Shown here in pieces: positions 48,601 through 59,615 of a DNA stretch of 64,000 bases. Position numbers and translations under genes: made by a program. Origin of the DNA: Apostichopus japonicus (lineage: Eukaryota; Echinodermata; Holothuroidea; Aspidochirotida; Stichopodidae); assembly GCF_037975245.1 (NCBI RefSeq), contig NC_092564.1:15974984-16038983 (forward strand). The letters run 5' to 3'. Position 1 is the stretch's first letter. Each line of letters begins with the position of its first letter. The notes under the pieces are model-generated. The model did no database searches. It was not told where the DNA came from and saw only the letters and a list, made by a program, of their open reading frames with translations.

Positions 48601-51326
48601 TTCAACAAATGATTGCTTTAATTTGATGTTGGTCACCTGGATCTCAAACTTTTAAGTGATAAAAAACTCAATATTTGGTGTAGTACTACCAAAATTTTCA
48701 AATCATTTATCAATAAAATAATATGCTTTTTTTCTGACCATCGTCAGTGAACTACGATACTTGTAATGTTTCACAAATTATCACAAGTTTCCACTTCTGT
48801 CAAGATATTACCTACATAAAGAAATGACATGCAACACTTCACATAGCAGCATGAGCATCAATCAAATTAGTTAAATGTCAAACGTTAATTTGTGCAGTTA
48901 TCAGATTATGCAGAAATTGATATGTACAAATAAGTTGCTCACAATTTAACAAGTTCGGAATTCCTGTTTGATAAGTAATCTGGCCCAGGGTCACATTACC
49001 AGGGTAATGGGTGATTTTGGTCTATTGATCTGTCTTACTTAACACCCAATCTGTTCAGAGATTAGAAACAGCGATCATATTTCTAGCTGTCATTTTTTTG
49101 CTGGTCTCATGTAAGTCTTTAGTTTTATATTAACAGGGAAATGAAATTCAGTCCTTTCTAGATAGATTTTGTATCAGGAAACAGAACAAATATTTTCAAT
49201 GATTTCTCTTTGCTAACAGTGTATCAGCACTGAAAATAATTTGAAAGCAAACACTATAAATCGGCCCAATGTTTTGCATGGTAACCACTATATCATACAG
49301 TTCTCAAGTATGTAGTAACTGATTAAAACAATTTGAATGCAAATGGTAGTCCTGCAAAACTGCACATCCCTCCAGATTTAAGTCTTGGCTTGACAAGAAA
49401 AACCTGCATCAACAGAATGCTGGCCACAAATCATTTGGCGAATACGATTCCTTGAAAAGTTTCATTCCTTATTCTGATATCCACCCATGACAGTAGCAAC
49501 AAGGACCATCTATACAAGAACCATCTATATAAGGACCATCCATATAAGGACCATCTATACAAGGACCATTTATATAAGGACCACTGTATACAAGGACCAT
49601 ATAATACACAGTTCTTATAATGCGCAAATATACACAAAGTCTCTATGCACTGAAAGGCCGGAAAACTTCAAAAGTGAGAAAAGGTGAGTCTTTAAAGCGT
49701 TTTGAACCTGGTTACAGACTGAGCTTCTTTAATTCCAATCGGAAGGCCATTCCAGAGGATAGCAGAAGAGAACTGAAATGAGCGAGAGCCGTATGACTTT
49801 GTGGATCTATACAAGGACCATCTATACAAGGACCATCTATATAAGGACCATATCTAAGGACCATTAATAATAGGACCATCTTTATAAGGACCATCTATAA
49901 AAGGACCATCTATATAAGGACCATCTATACAAGGACCATCTATACAAGGACCATCTATACATGGACCATCTATATAAGGACCATCTATACAAGGACCATA
50001 TATATAAGGACCATCTATACAAGGACCATCTGTATAAGGACCATCTATACAAGGACCATATATATAAGGACCATCTATATAAGGACCATCTGTATAAGGA
50101 CCATCTATCCAAGTAGCTAAATAAGGGCCACACCACCAACCCCCCACCACTACTTTATTGCAAGCATCCCCAATTCATCCCCATGCTGTGACATGTTATT
50201 AAAATGTTGTAAACTGTTATAATACTAGACACAGTGCACCAGACACATGAAATGGTGCAGTACTGTACTTAAAACCTCTCAAGCTGTATGATAATATTCA
50301 AGATTGACTTTTCTTTCCAGCAGAACTTTAATAATAATGTCACAAACTTCTGGTGAAAATGATAATATTACTGACAAGCATTCAATGGATGGTATTAGTC
50401 ACATGAATCAATCCCTACTAAAATAAACCTTAGGATATTTTATTTTCGTATACATCCTTCCTCTTACACTCGACTCACCTCCACTGGCATGCGGCTTGTG
50501 CGGCTCAAACACATCGAACGTTTGAGTTGCACCATCTGACATCACAACACTTCTTCTATTTCCCTGAGGGTTTGGACAATGGAATCTCCCGTATTTAGCG
50601 TACAACACAGTCTGCACGTGCCCACATCTCCCCCATAGATACGTTGGTATGTACCTGTCAAGAAGGCAAGAGGAGAATTGAAAGACTAGCAAAGTTTATG
50701 AAAAAGGTTGGTCACAAGACGAGAGACATTCTCTTAATTATCACTGATCATACCACACCTGAACACGTTTCAGTTAAATGCCTGCATAGATGGTTTTCTT
50801 TACTTTTAATTAAAATACAGTTTCAAAATCTGTGACAAACATTTTTAAAAACTATAAAATAATTTTACTTGCAAAAACCAAAGCTATAAGGTTCATGCTA
50901 CAAGCATATATATTTTGAAATGTTATTATTAATTTACAATACACATTTAGGGCACAACTATATCACCTACAGGAGGACTTTGGCAAAGTTTTATGATAGA
51001 AATTTATACAAATTATCTAATTAATTAAAACTAAAAAGCAGCAGTTAGGCAATAAAATAAAAATTTATACTGGGATGCGGAGATTTTCATTCCTCTTTTA
51101 CAAATCGAAAAATCATTTGACCTCTGAACTATCGTGTTGTGGTTAGCCATTCGTTTCATACTTACGGTTTTTGTAAAATGTCACACACTTGTAGCACACT
51201 CTTGTTAAACTTTGAGTCGACATATTTCAGAAACGGCTTTCCCGGAGGATCTGTTAATTTCAGAAACTTGACTACAACGTAGTAGACGAGTATGAAAGTC
51301 GATGCTATAATTAAAGGGTGGGCCAT
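36658..51326 (-). CDS. ABHD2: ABHD2: alpha/beta-hydrolase domain protein 2, complete, 7 coding exons
   Basis: Exons in coding order: 51166-51326, 50479-50654, 42787-42954, 39210-39393, 38765-38983, 37672-37741, 36658-36963. GT-AG introns with matching phases give 1284 nt, 427 aa (human 425). Seen: one N-terminal membrane segment (about residues 4-22), WGRCGHVQT, MSDGATQTFDVFEP, CPGIANSSEKKYI, VAVLNHIGALE, and the nucleophile elbow GFSMGAN (S196). The acid lies in EDDFLV (D338) and the histidine in HGGHLGFFEG (H370), so the Ser-Asp-His triad is complete. Family: a single-pass membrane monoacylglycerol lipase; in human sperm it is progesterone-activated and cleaves 2-arachidonoylglycerol. The same substrate here is inference. 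Introns 2 (7.5 kb) and 3 (3.4 kb) are rich in repeats. A pyrimidine-tract acceptor 111 bp upstream of the ATG points to a non-coding first exon. Confidence 0.96.
39868..40175. repeat. Left arm of a 300-bp-arm inverted repeat in ABHD2 intron 3
   Basis: Runs from CTGATATCTAAAC through GGCCAATGCCGCTGGCCTTC, a poly-A tract, GAAGCTTTACTTTGTTTTC and AACACACAACATAGTGAC to about GAGTCACAAGTCATTAGCACC. Its reverse complement lies at 42465-42773. The arms have diverged and the poly-A tracts differ. Confidence 0.85.
40555..40720. repeat. Interspersed repeat, family R1 (copy 2, partial)
   Basis: Shares CTCCAAA, AATGTAGC, AAAGAGAATGAC-like, TTTGGTCCAGTCAAA and GGATCATAGGCCTACC with the copies at 7785 and 55995. 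It lies in the spacer of the ABHD2 intron inverted repeat. Confidence 0.5.
40733..41005. repeat. 52-bp minisatellite, about 5 copies
   Basis: TTGCAA marks units at 40733, 40784, 40837, 40890, 40943 and 40994, with periods of 51-53 bp. Each has CATCTA(T/C)A(A/G)AAC, GTCATACT and a GGTCTGCT-like word. The first and last full units are more alike to each other than to the middle ones. Confidence 0.85.
42060..42405. repeat. Diverged tandem duplication of about 190 bp
   Basis: Two blocks share, in order, GGGAGGGTCATTGAC/GGAAGGGCATTGACC, a GTCAC word, AGTGTTAA, TCTTGACACGTTAGA/TCTGGCACGGTAGAA, GTGCTA and GGAAGTAA-like ends. The second copy is more GC-rich, with several CpG-containing substitutions. 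Confidence 0.55.
42465..42773. repeat. Right arm of the ABHD2 intron 3 inverted repeat
   Basis: Reverse complement of 39868-40175, ending GATATATCAG at 42773, only 14 bp from the end of ABHD2 exon 3 (42787). The pair, with its 2.3-kb spacer, fills most of this 3.4-kb intron. It may be the long TIRs of a DNA element, but no target duplication is visible. Confidence 0.85.
43874..44241. mobile_element. hAT-like MITE, 368 bp
   Basis: Ends CAAGGGCGTAGGAA and TTCCTACGCCACTG are inverted repeats with two changes near the tip. The flanks ATGCTAGT (43866-43873) and ATGCTAGA (44242-44249) match at 7 of 8 bases. Subterminal G-runs and C-runs and the repeated word AAATTGCATCT(A/G)AGGCCA are present. No coding sequence. 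It lies in ABHD2 intron 2. Confidence 0.85.
45655..45692. repeat. 15-bp tandem repeat, about 2.5 copies
   Basis: TTGCCATGGGAAAA occurs twice in direct tandem and is followed by a partial third unit. Confidence 0.7.
47584..47662 (+). mobile_element. tRNA-derived SINE or tRNA pseudogene
   Basis: GGCCGGATAATTCAGCTGGT reads as a tRNA 5' end with an A box (compare TAGCTCAGNTGGTAGAGC). About 50 bp later a B-box-like word (AGTTCATATCCC) and a closing CTAGCCAC follow at tRNA spacing. The A and B boxes carry changes expected to weaken Pol III use. A T-rich tail follows without the CCA/terminator arrangement of a live tRNA gene. It lies in ABHD2 intron 2. Confidence 0.6.
49499..49610. repeat. 15-bp minisatellite, block 1
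   Basis: About seven units of GGACCATCTATACAA and variants, some with TATAA ends. It is separated from the larger block by about 195 bp of unrelated sequence. It lies in ABHD2 intron 2, close to exon 2. Confidence 0.9.
49805..50113. repeat. 15-bp minisatellite, block 2, about 20 units
   Basis: Units of GGACCATCTATACAA alternate with GGACCATCTATATAA and GGACCATATATATAA. Since the period is a multiple of three, two minus-strand frames stay open (five-residue repeats of IDGPY and YRWSL type). They are side effects of the period. Confidence 0.95.
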
Positions 51327-51437
51327 GGTCGTTAGCCTTGCTCATTAGCCTTGCTCGTGGGGACCAACTTCTTCAGATCTGCTCAACAGCTGACTGACAT
51401 GTAAACTTCACTCTCAAAGATAATCCTGTGGCTCAAC
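51327..51437 (-). promoter_or_regulatory. ABHD2 5' UTR portion of first coding exon
   Basis: On the minus strand TTTTTTTGACAG ends at 51438 and looks like a splice acceptor. It gives 111 bp of 5' UTR before the ATG at 51326. It contains the repeated word TTAGCCTTGCTC (51333-51356, plus strand). Confidence 0.5.
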
Positions 51438-52125
51438 CTGTCAAAAAAATTATAATAATGTATTAAGAATTCTTGTGGTATTGCTTGGAAAGTCTAGATT
51501 GAAAGTACTGGGAAATTAATATTCACTGACAGTTGCATCGATTGCAGGGCACTTCACAAGCAACCGCTAAATGGCAGGAACTCCTAGATTTTTTCAGCCT
51601 TTCACAAGGTCATAGAATCACTTATAAAAACCAATTAAACAGGGGAAAGTGCACGACAGAAAAAAAGTTATCTTTGCTGTGCATTTTAGAAGACTGACAA
51701 AATTGTAGAAAAATGGCTGACGGACATATCCCTGTGAGTTATTTTTATTCATGGCAAGGAATCCCTAGCATACACTTTAAAAAGGATGGCGAGTCGATTC
51801 AGGAAGGAAATGTCGTACTTGTTTAAAATGCAGTAACACATCTTGGAATATAGTACTGTACCTTTCAGGGAAAGGATGTTTACAGAGGGAGGCTATCATC
51901 AGGGATATTGCAAAAGTACACATTTAATCCATTTGAATATGTACATCATTGTGCACATCATTTGACCATTCCAATGGAAACATTATTTTGTTCTTCTGTG
52001 GGATCCTTGTTTGTAAATTCAACATTATTGAAAGGAGCAAAGAACCCTTTTCCAAAAGAGTAGTGTGGAAGATATCCCAGTACTGCAAATTAACTATATG
52101 GTGATAAGTATATATATCAGAGCCA

Positions 52126-52450
52126 TTGCCAATTTTTAATGGTCAGTCGGTCATCCGATATTACCAAATTTCTGTTCGGACAACCGAAATCAGCTGTGGA
52201 GGTTGTCTCACAGATTGTTCTGATTGCTTTACTTCGGTGTCATATTGCATCGTAACTAAATACTCCCAAATAGGTAAAATCATAATTTGGATATCACCTC
52301 CAAATCTGCTGTTCTATTTCAGCAACCTAAACATCTCTCCTACAGTGTACAGACGACTGGTCGATGTTATTTTGCTACAGTTTTTCGGACATCCAAATTT
52401 GCTGTTCAGACAATGGAGACTAAGACTTGGTTGTCGTTCAAAGGGCAGGC
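52126..52450. repeat. Interspersed repeat, family R2 (copy 1)
   Basis: Shares CTGTTCGGACAAC, ACATCTCTCCTACAGT, CCAAATTTGCTGTT and a GGTCAGT-like start with 54000-54240, in the same orientation and order. It is probably related in reverse to the R1 family, whose ends contain GTTGTCCGAAC. The 142-codon open frame here is fortuitous. Confidence 0.6.
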
Positions 52451-53077
52451 AGAAGAAAATCCCAATTCAAAGATTAACTTTCATTTCCTCATTGCGTAAA
52501 CAACTTTGGCCTTTGTGGTTTACCTTTAGACACTGTTTGTTATATTCTACATAAAGCATTCCAACATCACTGGAATTATACCATGAACCTGGCATGACAA
52601 GGCAAGTGTTGATAAATTACAGTAAAGGATAGTCTTCATAATGGGGAGATTTATCAAGTCAGCTGTACCATTGCAAAGTAAGCAAACACCAAACACCAAG
52701 TACTGTGAACTCTGCATAGAATAATGTACTGTACTTGGTACAAAGTTGGTAGGATGAATACTTGTCAATCATAACTGTTTGGGGATCTTTTTATAATTGA
52801 CTGAATGAAAGGAGTTAGTTTACAGTACCAATATATCATTGTATATATATTATTATACAACACCTTATTATATTCCGGCCTTTGATTGGTCAATTGCTCG
52901 TCGATTGCCTGCAAAATCCGCTCTATTGCACTCTATGAAATAGAACCATGTGTTATACTTTTTTTATAGCACTTTTTTCAATGGTAAGAGAGCAGAGAAA
53001 CCTGTCTGTTCAAAACAATCTGTTGCATGAGTGCATTTTACATCCAATTATATCTAAATTTGAAGGTGTTGTATCAA

Positions 53078-53243
53078 ACAAATAATTAATGGTTTTCATT
53101 CGTGCAATAGTGCAAGTATTTCATTTGTTGAAAGATGTAATTTGTTCCATTCAACTCGGCTGCGCCTCGTTGAATGGAACATTCCATCTTACAACTCATG
53201 AAATATTTGCACTATTGCACTCATAACCATTCATTATTTGTAT
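53078..53243. repeat. 166-bp near-perfect palindrome (foldback element)
   Basis: Arms of about 75 bp (CAAATAATTAATGGTT ... GTGCAATAGTGCAA ... TTCCATTCAA, and its reverse complement) surround a short GC-rich loop, TCGGCTGCGCCTCG. Such foldback units are typical of small non-autonomous DNA elements. No target duplication was identified. Confidence 0.85.
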
Positions 53244-53999
53244 ATTAACTACCTGTACCTACATATAAACTGTGTAATATCCTATTGAATAACAATAGTA
53301 CTGTACCTGAGCAGTAACCCCCAATAGCAAGAAGTTCAACCATTGTAACAATGTTCCTTGTTGTAGGAACATTTAATTAAGAAGAGAAGTACCGACTGCT
53401 AAAGACAGAAATCATCGATTTCATTTTAATTAAATGGCATCAAAACGAAGGATGTTGTCTATTTGAAGACACTTGATATGGGAAGCTTGAACACATCAAA
53501 GAGACATATTTTCAATATTATTGAGTGACTTTGAGGAGGAATTTATTGATTAAGGTATCTGCATGATTGATTTGTCAGGACATTTAAGTCTAAAGTGAGT
53601 TTATGTTTTGCCTTTGACACTGGAATACATTTTTGGAGCTAAGAGCTTCAATGTAATGAAAAAAATGAAAAATGAAAATAATGAAAAAATATGACTGAAT
53701 AAAGGTTTTTGTATTTGAAAACATTTTTTTGAGGTATTTTGTGAGAATAAAATCACCTCTCAAGCTACTATGTACACTATATATGAAACCTTCATTACTC
53801 CCTTTAGGATTGAACAAAAGCTCTCATGACTCCTTAAACTTTAATGTCTCTACTTTATGTGGCAGTTATAGATGGATTATAATTTGGCCATCAAAGTTGG
53901 CTAAGACACAATTTATAACAGACAGAAATTCCATCTTTACTCTAGACAAGGTAAAGAAATAATAAAGGCAAATATTTAATGGCGCGTCCACAGTGGTCA

Positions 54000-54240
54000 G
54001 TCCGAGATGACCAAAGTTCTGTTCGGACGACTTTTCTTTGTGACATTAAATTCAGATTCATTAACAAAAATAGTGGTATCTCTATACAGCCAAACCAACA
54101 CATCTCTCCTACAGTCTACAGTACATATTGATCATTTTTACCTTTTTTACCATAACACCAAATTTGCTGTTTGGACAACAAAACAGGAGCAAACTTGCCC
54201 GTTTAATTCTGGCCAAACCAGTTTGTTTTCAGAACATATG
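54000..54240. repeat. Interspersed repeat, family R2 (copy 2)
   Basis: See the copy at 52126. It shares GTTCGGAC, CACATCTCTCCTACAGT and CCAAATTTGCTGTT in order. Confidence 0.55.
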
Positions 54241-54675
54241 CAGTAGAATGCTGCCTTTTGTGTTGGGTTGCATTCCTTGTGCTACTCAGACCAAATCCCT
54301 GAATCTAAACACTGCATCCATTTGGTTGCCCCCATTAAAAGAGCGATTTTAATCGTCCACACCAATGCAGAACATTTTCAGTCTTTCCAAATTTTAATTT
54401 GTTGTTTCACTGGTTAACTTGAAAACCTTCAATACAGTTTTTTTAACTTTTTAATTCATGACTCCTATAACTGTTACTTTTTTCAATATAACTGAATATT
54501 CAAGTTTACTTTGTCACAATCATCCTTCTTAAAGAGATTCTAGAGTGACCAGCGATGCTAAACTCGTAGGCATCAACTTCTTCAATATTGGTAATGCAGG
54601 CATGCAACCGCAGCTTTGAGAGTATAAATCTGTTTAATTTAATACATGTTTAATTTAATACATTTTTTTTTTTTT

Positions 54676-54790
54676 TTAGCCTTTGAAGAAGATCCTGCTA
54701 GGATCAAACATCAGGCCAACTTACTTTTACACATTCTCCTACACAGGCTCTCTGGTGGATAAGCAGTTTGCTAACAGTTTTATTTTATTC
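54676..54790 (+). repeat. Repeat related to 59490-59615 (family R3)
   Basis: From TAGCCTTTGAAGAAGATCC through AGGATCAAACATCAGGCC, ACACAGGCTCTCT and GGATAAGCAGTTTGC to AACAGTTTTATTTTATT. This matches the right half of the inverted repeat at 59438-59615. It may be part of a terminal repeat of a Penelope-like or other retroelement; that is inference only. Confidence 0.6.
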
Positions 54791-55994
54791 TAATTTAATA
54801 CATGATAACAAGCGTTCAGCGAATATCCTCATATCCTCAAGGCATATTCATTTATTATTCTATTAAACCTACCATTGATACTGACAATCTCAAAACAGTT
54901 ACCCTGAATACAGCCGACAAAATTTAAAAAAAAACATCCCCTTCCCCACAAACTCCACCCCCCCCCCCAAGAAAAAGACAAAAAAGCAAAGATTGTTGTG
55001 ATAAAAGACACCGACAGGAATAAAAGTTGAAAAAATAGAAAAATAAAATAAGTTAACAATTAAAATTTAAAAATTACAATCATGGTTCCTATATTAAACT
55101 ACTATATGTGAGGACTTAAGAGACGGACTATACTTCTAGATAACTTTATCATGATCCTACAGTACCTTTAATAACAGAGTTAATCTGTGGCAAATTTCAT
55201 ACAAAGTATGTCATAGCCTCACTCACATCGGAGGAGTGCACGAGGTGGGATTTTTGTTGCTACATGTTCTTTGTTTTAAGTAAGTGCAATTCATCGCCCC
55301 ATTTGTGCTGGTTAAATAAATATGTGTACAGTGCTAGAACTCACATGTTATCATACTAATAGATCTTTGGAAACAAAACTTTGTTTTCTACAGTCAATGA
55401 GAAGATAAACTTTGATCGTTATGGGCTTGGCCAAATTACGTTAATCAGCATCCGGCTTTCCAAAAAATCTAATTATAAATATTTATCAAATTTCTAATCG
55501 CAGTAATTATCCTACTTCCCAGAATGCATTAAAACACTAAGATATATGAGCTGAAGTCCATATTTAGGAGCCTTCACAATCTGATTAATTGTTCTATGTA
55601 TAATACAGTAATACAGACAAATGACAAACCTCCAGTGTTCAAAACAAGCTCAAATAAATAAAACAAGTTGGTTCAAAGCAAACCAAAGCAATGCTGTAAA
55701 TTATTACTGAGGATTAAAGAATCTTTGAGTTTTGCCACAATCTGACAAAGCTTATTCAAAATAAAATTAAACTCTTAGTGAATGTGTAAAAGTAAGTTGG
55801 CATGATCTATTTTACTTTTTAGCTTATTCAAACTAGAGTACAAAAGAGACTTTTTGTTTTTTAAAGGTTACATATTTTTTATAATTCAAGTAGAGTTTGG
55901 TTTCCATAACTGTAAATCATAATTTTGTTTGTTAGTCCTTGATATTGTTTAGAACATTTTAATTTACAACTATACCAATATGAAAATGGATAAG

Positions 55995-56280
55995 TCACTC
56001 AAGACACACCAGCTTTGGGCCAGTAAAGCTCCCCTTAAGGATGGTTCATAGGCCTACCACTAGTTTTGTTTTATTTCAGTATCTCCAAAGTGATGAAGGA
56101 TGATAAGTACTAATTAATCATGTTACCTATTTGGGGGTACTGTACCAAGTTACAAAATATGAATTTGTTGTAAACATCTAGTTGTCGGCCGCAGGACGAT
56201 CTCCAAAGCTGGGTTTGGGTCATCTCGAACGATTGGACGTACCTCAGATGTCGTCCATCGTACTTATAAGTCTTTCTTAT
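55995..56280. repeat. Interspersed repeat, family R1 (copy 3)
   Basis: Shares GCTTTGGGCCAGTAAA, TTGTTTTATTTCAGTATCTC and AAAGTGATGAAGG with the copy at 7785. It ends in GTCGTCCATCG-like sequence. Confidence 0.6.
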
Positions 56281-56722
56281 TTAATTATACCGAAATGAAA
56301 ATAGCCAATTCACTCAAGACCCACCATTCTCCTATTCTAAGTTTTCTGCATGGTTTCCCCACAGATCTAACTTTCTGGTTACCAAGACCACAGTCCAAAA
56401 CTTATTCTTATTGATGATGTCACAAGTCAATTGATTGCCAAAATCCAATAACCTTCCGTATAGATCAATCCATTTCCCCCATCACTAAGCTATTGGTCTA
56501 GATAAGCCCCTTTCTTGATGAAATACCTTCCCTTTGTCATCTTCAATTGTAGTGCAATAATAGCTTCATGGCTGAATAAACTACAGTACCCTGTGAGAGG
56601 GCAGGAGTCAATGTTGCAATGTAACTAGGTGGTTATTGAGGTTATTTGCCATTCTTTGTATTATTAGTACTACGGCATGTACATAAGTCCCCAAGTCTTC
56701 TCTATACTGTTATATTTGTAAC

Positions 56723-58546
56723 TAGTGTTGCTACGATAATCGTTTTCAATATCAGTATCGGCCGATATTTGCAATATCGGCAGCATATCGGTATCGGTAA
56801 AATTTTGCCTAATTGCCGATAACAGCAAACCGATATTGAACTTTTCTTTTTAACAGCAGAGCTACTTCTTTATACTTGCAATGATTTGTTAATCTGTCCA
56901 AGACGATCCATTTCTTTAGCGTCAGACAAACTCAGATTCATTTTCGATTAATATCCATGTAGACCTGACCCTCCGTAACCTCTAAAAACACGTCTACGGC
57001 GCGCGAATATAACCAATGACCTTCGTTCCTGAACCTTGGCCTACACACAGCATTAGTGCAGCATACATACACTGTACTAACCATTCAACTTCCCAAAGGC
57101 CTCTGTGAAAACCTTGAACATGATGCATAACTGCACAGTTCAGCAGTGTTGGAAAACCTTGTTCAATTTTCGCGAACACACTGCCGATTTCCCGCCTGTG
57201 TTCGCCAAGCGAACACGCCGAGCATGCGTAGCGTGCGAGCATAAAGGCGTGGTGTCCAGGGGCCCGCCTTAGGGCCTTGGTGGGGTCATGGGGTAGAACC
57301 CCTCGTGGGAAAATTTTGGCATTTTTTTGCGTGTCTGGCGATGAAAATATTCGCAGTTGCGGATGCAAAATACTGACAACTTTTTTATTTAAATTGTCAC
57401 GAAACTGATGAAAATTTTAAAATGACAAGTTAGAGTAGCTATATTATGTTATAAAATGAAACAAGATTTAATCTGTGTTTCAATCTTTAAAAAGTGCACC
57501 TTACAAAACCTCCGATGTTATGAAACAAGCAACGTTCAGCAAAGCCCTGTTTCTAGACTGCCTAACAATGACTAGCGTGCACTATGCGTACATTTTTACA
57601 ACTGCAATGTTTAACCGTATACTCAACTACCACGGTACATGTGCTATGAATTTTCCCAGGTACCTTCCCACACAACTGTGAGCTCATCCCCCGTGTAACA
57701 CCTGTTTGTTAACATTTTTTGGCACGTTGCCAGGGAACTTTTTAGTTACGTGAGATCCGTAACCGCCGAGGTGGATAGGCTATTTGCTATACACTTAAGT
57801 ATGGTAGGATATAATTTTTTCCGTATTTTTGGAAATTCTAGAAAATACTTTCTTTTTCCCCCGCTTAACAACAGATTTGGTCTTACGGTATAATCATAAA
57901 TGGATGCACTAGAGCCTTGTTTACATGACATTAGTTGCATTTAGTACGATATGCCAGTTTTGCGTGAATTTTTCGAAAGTGTTTTGCTCGATCTTTCGTA
58001 ATATTTGAAAGGTGTACCACCTTACTTTCCGTACACAATTGGTCATTTCTCTACTGATTTTCAGTTTTTTTCTCTATTCGGTCAAGTGAATAAGTTGTAC
58101 ATTGAGTATAAACTCAATAAATGTTAACTTTTACATTGTGATCGACAGTTCGAACCTAATTAAGATGCAATTTTGCAAGCATACGTTAACACTGTAGCTA
58201 CTTGTAAGTCTTTACGATGTTAAGGCTCACATTTACTGCGTCCATTTTATTATCGTGTGCAGCGCTGCAGTGAAAAAGATTCTGGTTGGATTTCAATTAC
58301 CATTTTCTTTTTCAAAATCAGGAAAAAAGTCATTCTTTTCATCTTAGGACAAAAGGAAAACAAAACACCATATTTTGTTGTTTACTTGAAGATTTATTTG
58401 TGAATGTATGCATGACTAAAAAGTAAGATTTTGCCTTTATTTTGTCTGTTAAAAAATATCGGTATCGTATCGGTATCGGATCGATATTGGGATGATAATA
58501 TCGGATATCGGCCAAAACCGATATTGGTAATATCGGCGCAACACTA
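56723..58546. mobile_element. hAT-like non-autonomous element, 1824 bp, perfect 8-bp TSD
   Basis: The ends TAGTGTTGC and GCAACACTA are perfect inverted repeats, flanked by identical octamers TTTGTAAC (56715-56722 and 58547-58554). The subterminal 100-130 bp at each end are dense in TATCGG and CCGATA words, probably transposase binding sites. No transposase is present in the interior; the 124-codon minus-strand frame inside has no recognisable domain. The termini, TSD length and TATCGG arrays match hAT elements found across animals. Confidence 0.92.
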
Positions 58547-58554
58547 TTTGTAAC

Positions 58555-59437
58555 AATAGTTGCAATAAAGTTGCATTAGATTGTTATTGAGGTTTCTGTG
58601 ATACTTGACTATGTTCTCAACCATTAACTTATTCTCCCCCCCCCCTTTTCCATCCCCCTTAGAGGAGAATTTGCAATAACTGTCCCAAAGCAAGGTAGTT
58701 TATTTCAAATAATAATCTAAAAATTAAAGTTACAAAATTTCCCAATTTGCCTTTTTACATAGCATTTGGAAGGTAATAAATACAACAAAATGTTGAGATA
58801 TTAAAGGAACTTGTTTATAACTTGGAAAAATATCTTGGAGGCCTATGGTGACATTAAGATGCTGTCAAAGTGTTAACATCTTTTGCCCCAATTTTGCTGC
58901 AGTTCATCAGTTCACTTCACTGCAAAATGCTGAAATGGTAACATTCTGATACGAGCTATAATCAATAATATGGTGGCAAAATATTGATTTCACAAGATTT
59001 ATTAAATGAACACTTTATCATTTTGCTGTAAAATGTTGAAAGGATGACATTCTAATATCAGCGTAATTAATCATTTTGTTGCAAAACACAAGATACTGCA
59101 AGTTGGTTAAACAATTTTTAAGTGAAATATGTAAGCATAAATATTATATTGCAGTGCTTATTAGCAGCAAACACAGTATTACTGAGCTGCTCATATAAGC
59201 GTGTATAGTTAACTGAAGTGTGTTGTAAATTCGGTAAAAAGTTAATTTTAGCCAGTAGACATTTTTGAAGCCACTGGACGTTTTAGCTAGTAGCTAAACT
59301 TGTGAAACTATAGACCTGTCTACATTAAGGCATAACTATTTTATGATTGCCTGTACTCTGTTAACCTAATGTCCTTCATTAAGGTCAATGACAGGCCATT
59401 TGGAAAAATTATCTTAGCTAATATTATTCTATGTTAA
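58555..59437. other. Non-coding stretch, no gene seen
   Basis: AT-rich. A block with GCAAAATGCTGAAATGGTAA (near 58923) recurs in altered form near 59025, suggesting an old duplication of about 110 bp. No exon was recognised. Confidence 0.35.
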
Positions 59438-59615
59438 AGTAAGTTGGCCTGACGTTTTGATCTAGCAGGATCTTGTTCAAAGGTCATTGAAGAAGCCTTT
59501 GAAGAAGATCCTGCTAGGATCGAAACGTCAGGCCAAGTTTCTTTTACAAATTCTCTTACACAGGCTCTCTAGTGGATAAGCAGTTTGCTAACAGTTTTAT
59601 TTTATTTTAATATTA
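59438..59615. repeat. Inverted repeat with R3 family right half
   Basis: Left arm (AAGTAAGTTGGCCTGACG, then TCTAGCAGGATCTTGTTCAA) pairs with the right arm (CCTTTGAAGAAGATCCTGCT, then AGGATCGAAACGTCAGGCC) around TCATTGAAGAAG. Arms are about 50 bp and imperfect. The right half plus about 80 bp downstream is repeated at 54676-54790. Confidence 0.75.

Noticed and set aside
52126-52554. 142-codon plus-strand frame
   Set aside because: Lies within an interspersed repeat (R2) whose other copy does not keep the frame.
56994-57368. 124-codon minus-strand frame inside the hAT-like element
   Set aside because: No transposase motif (no hAT dimerisation or RNase H-like signature); probably chance.
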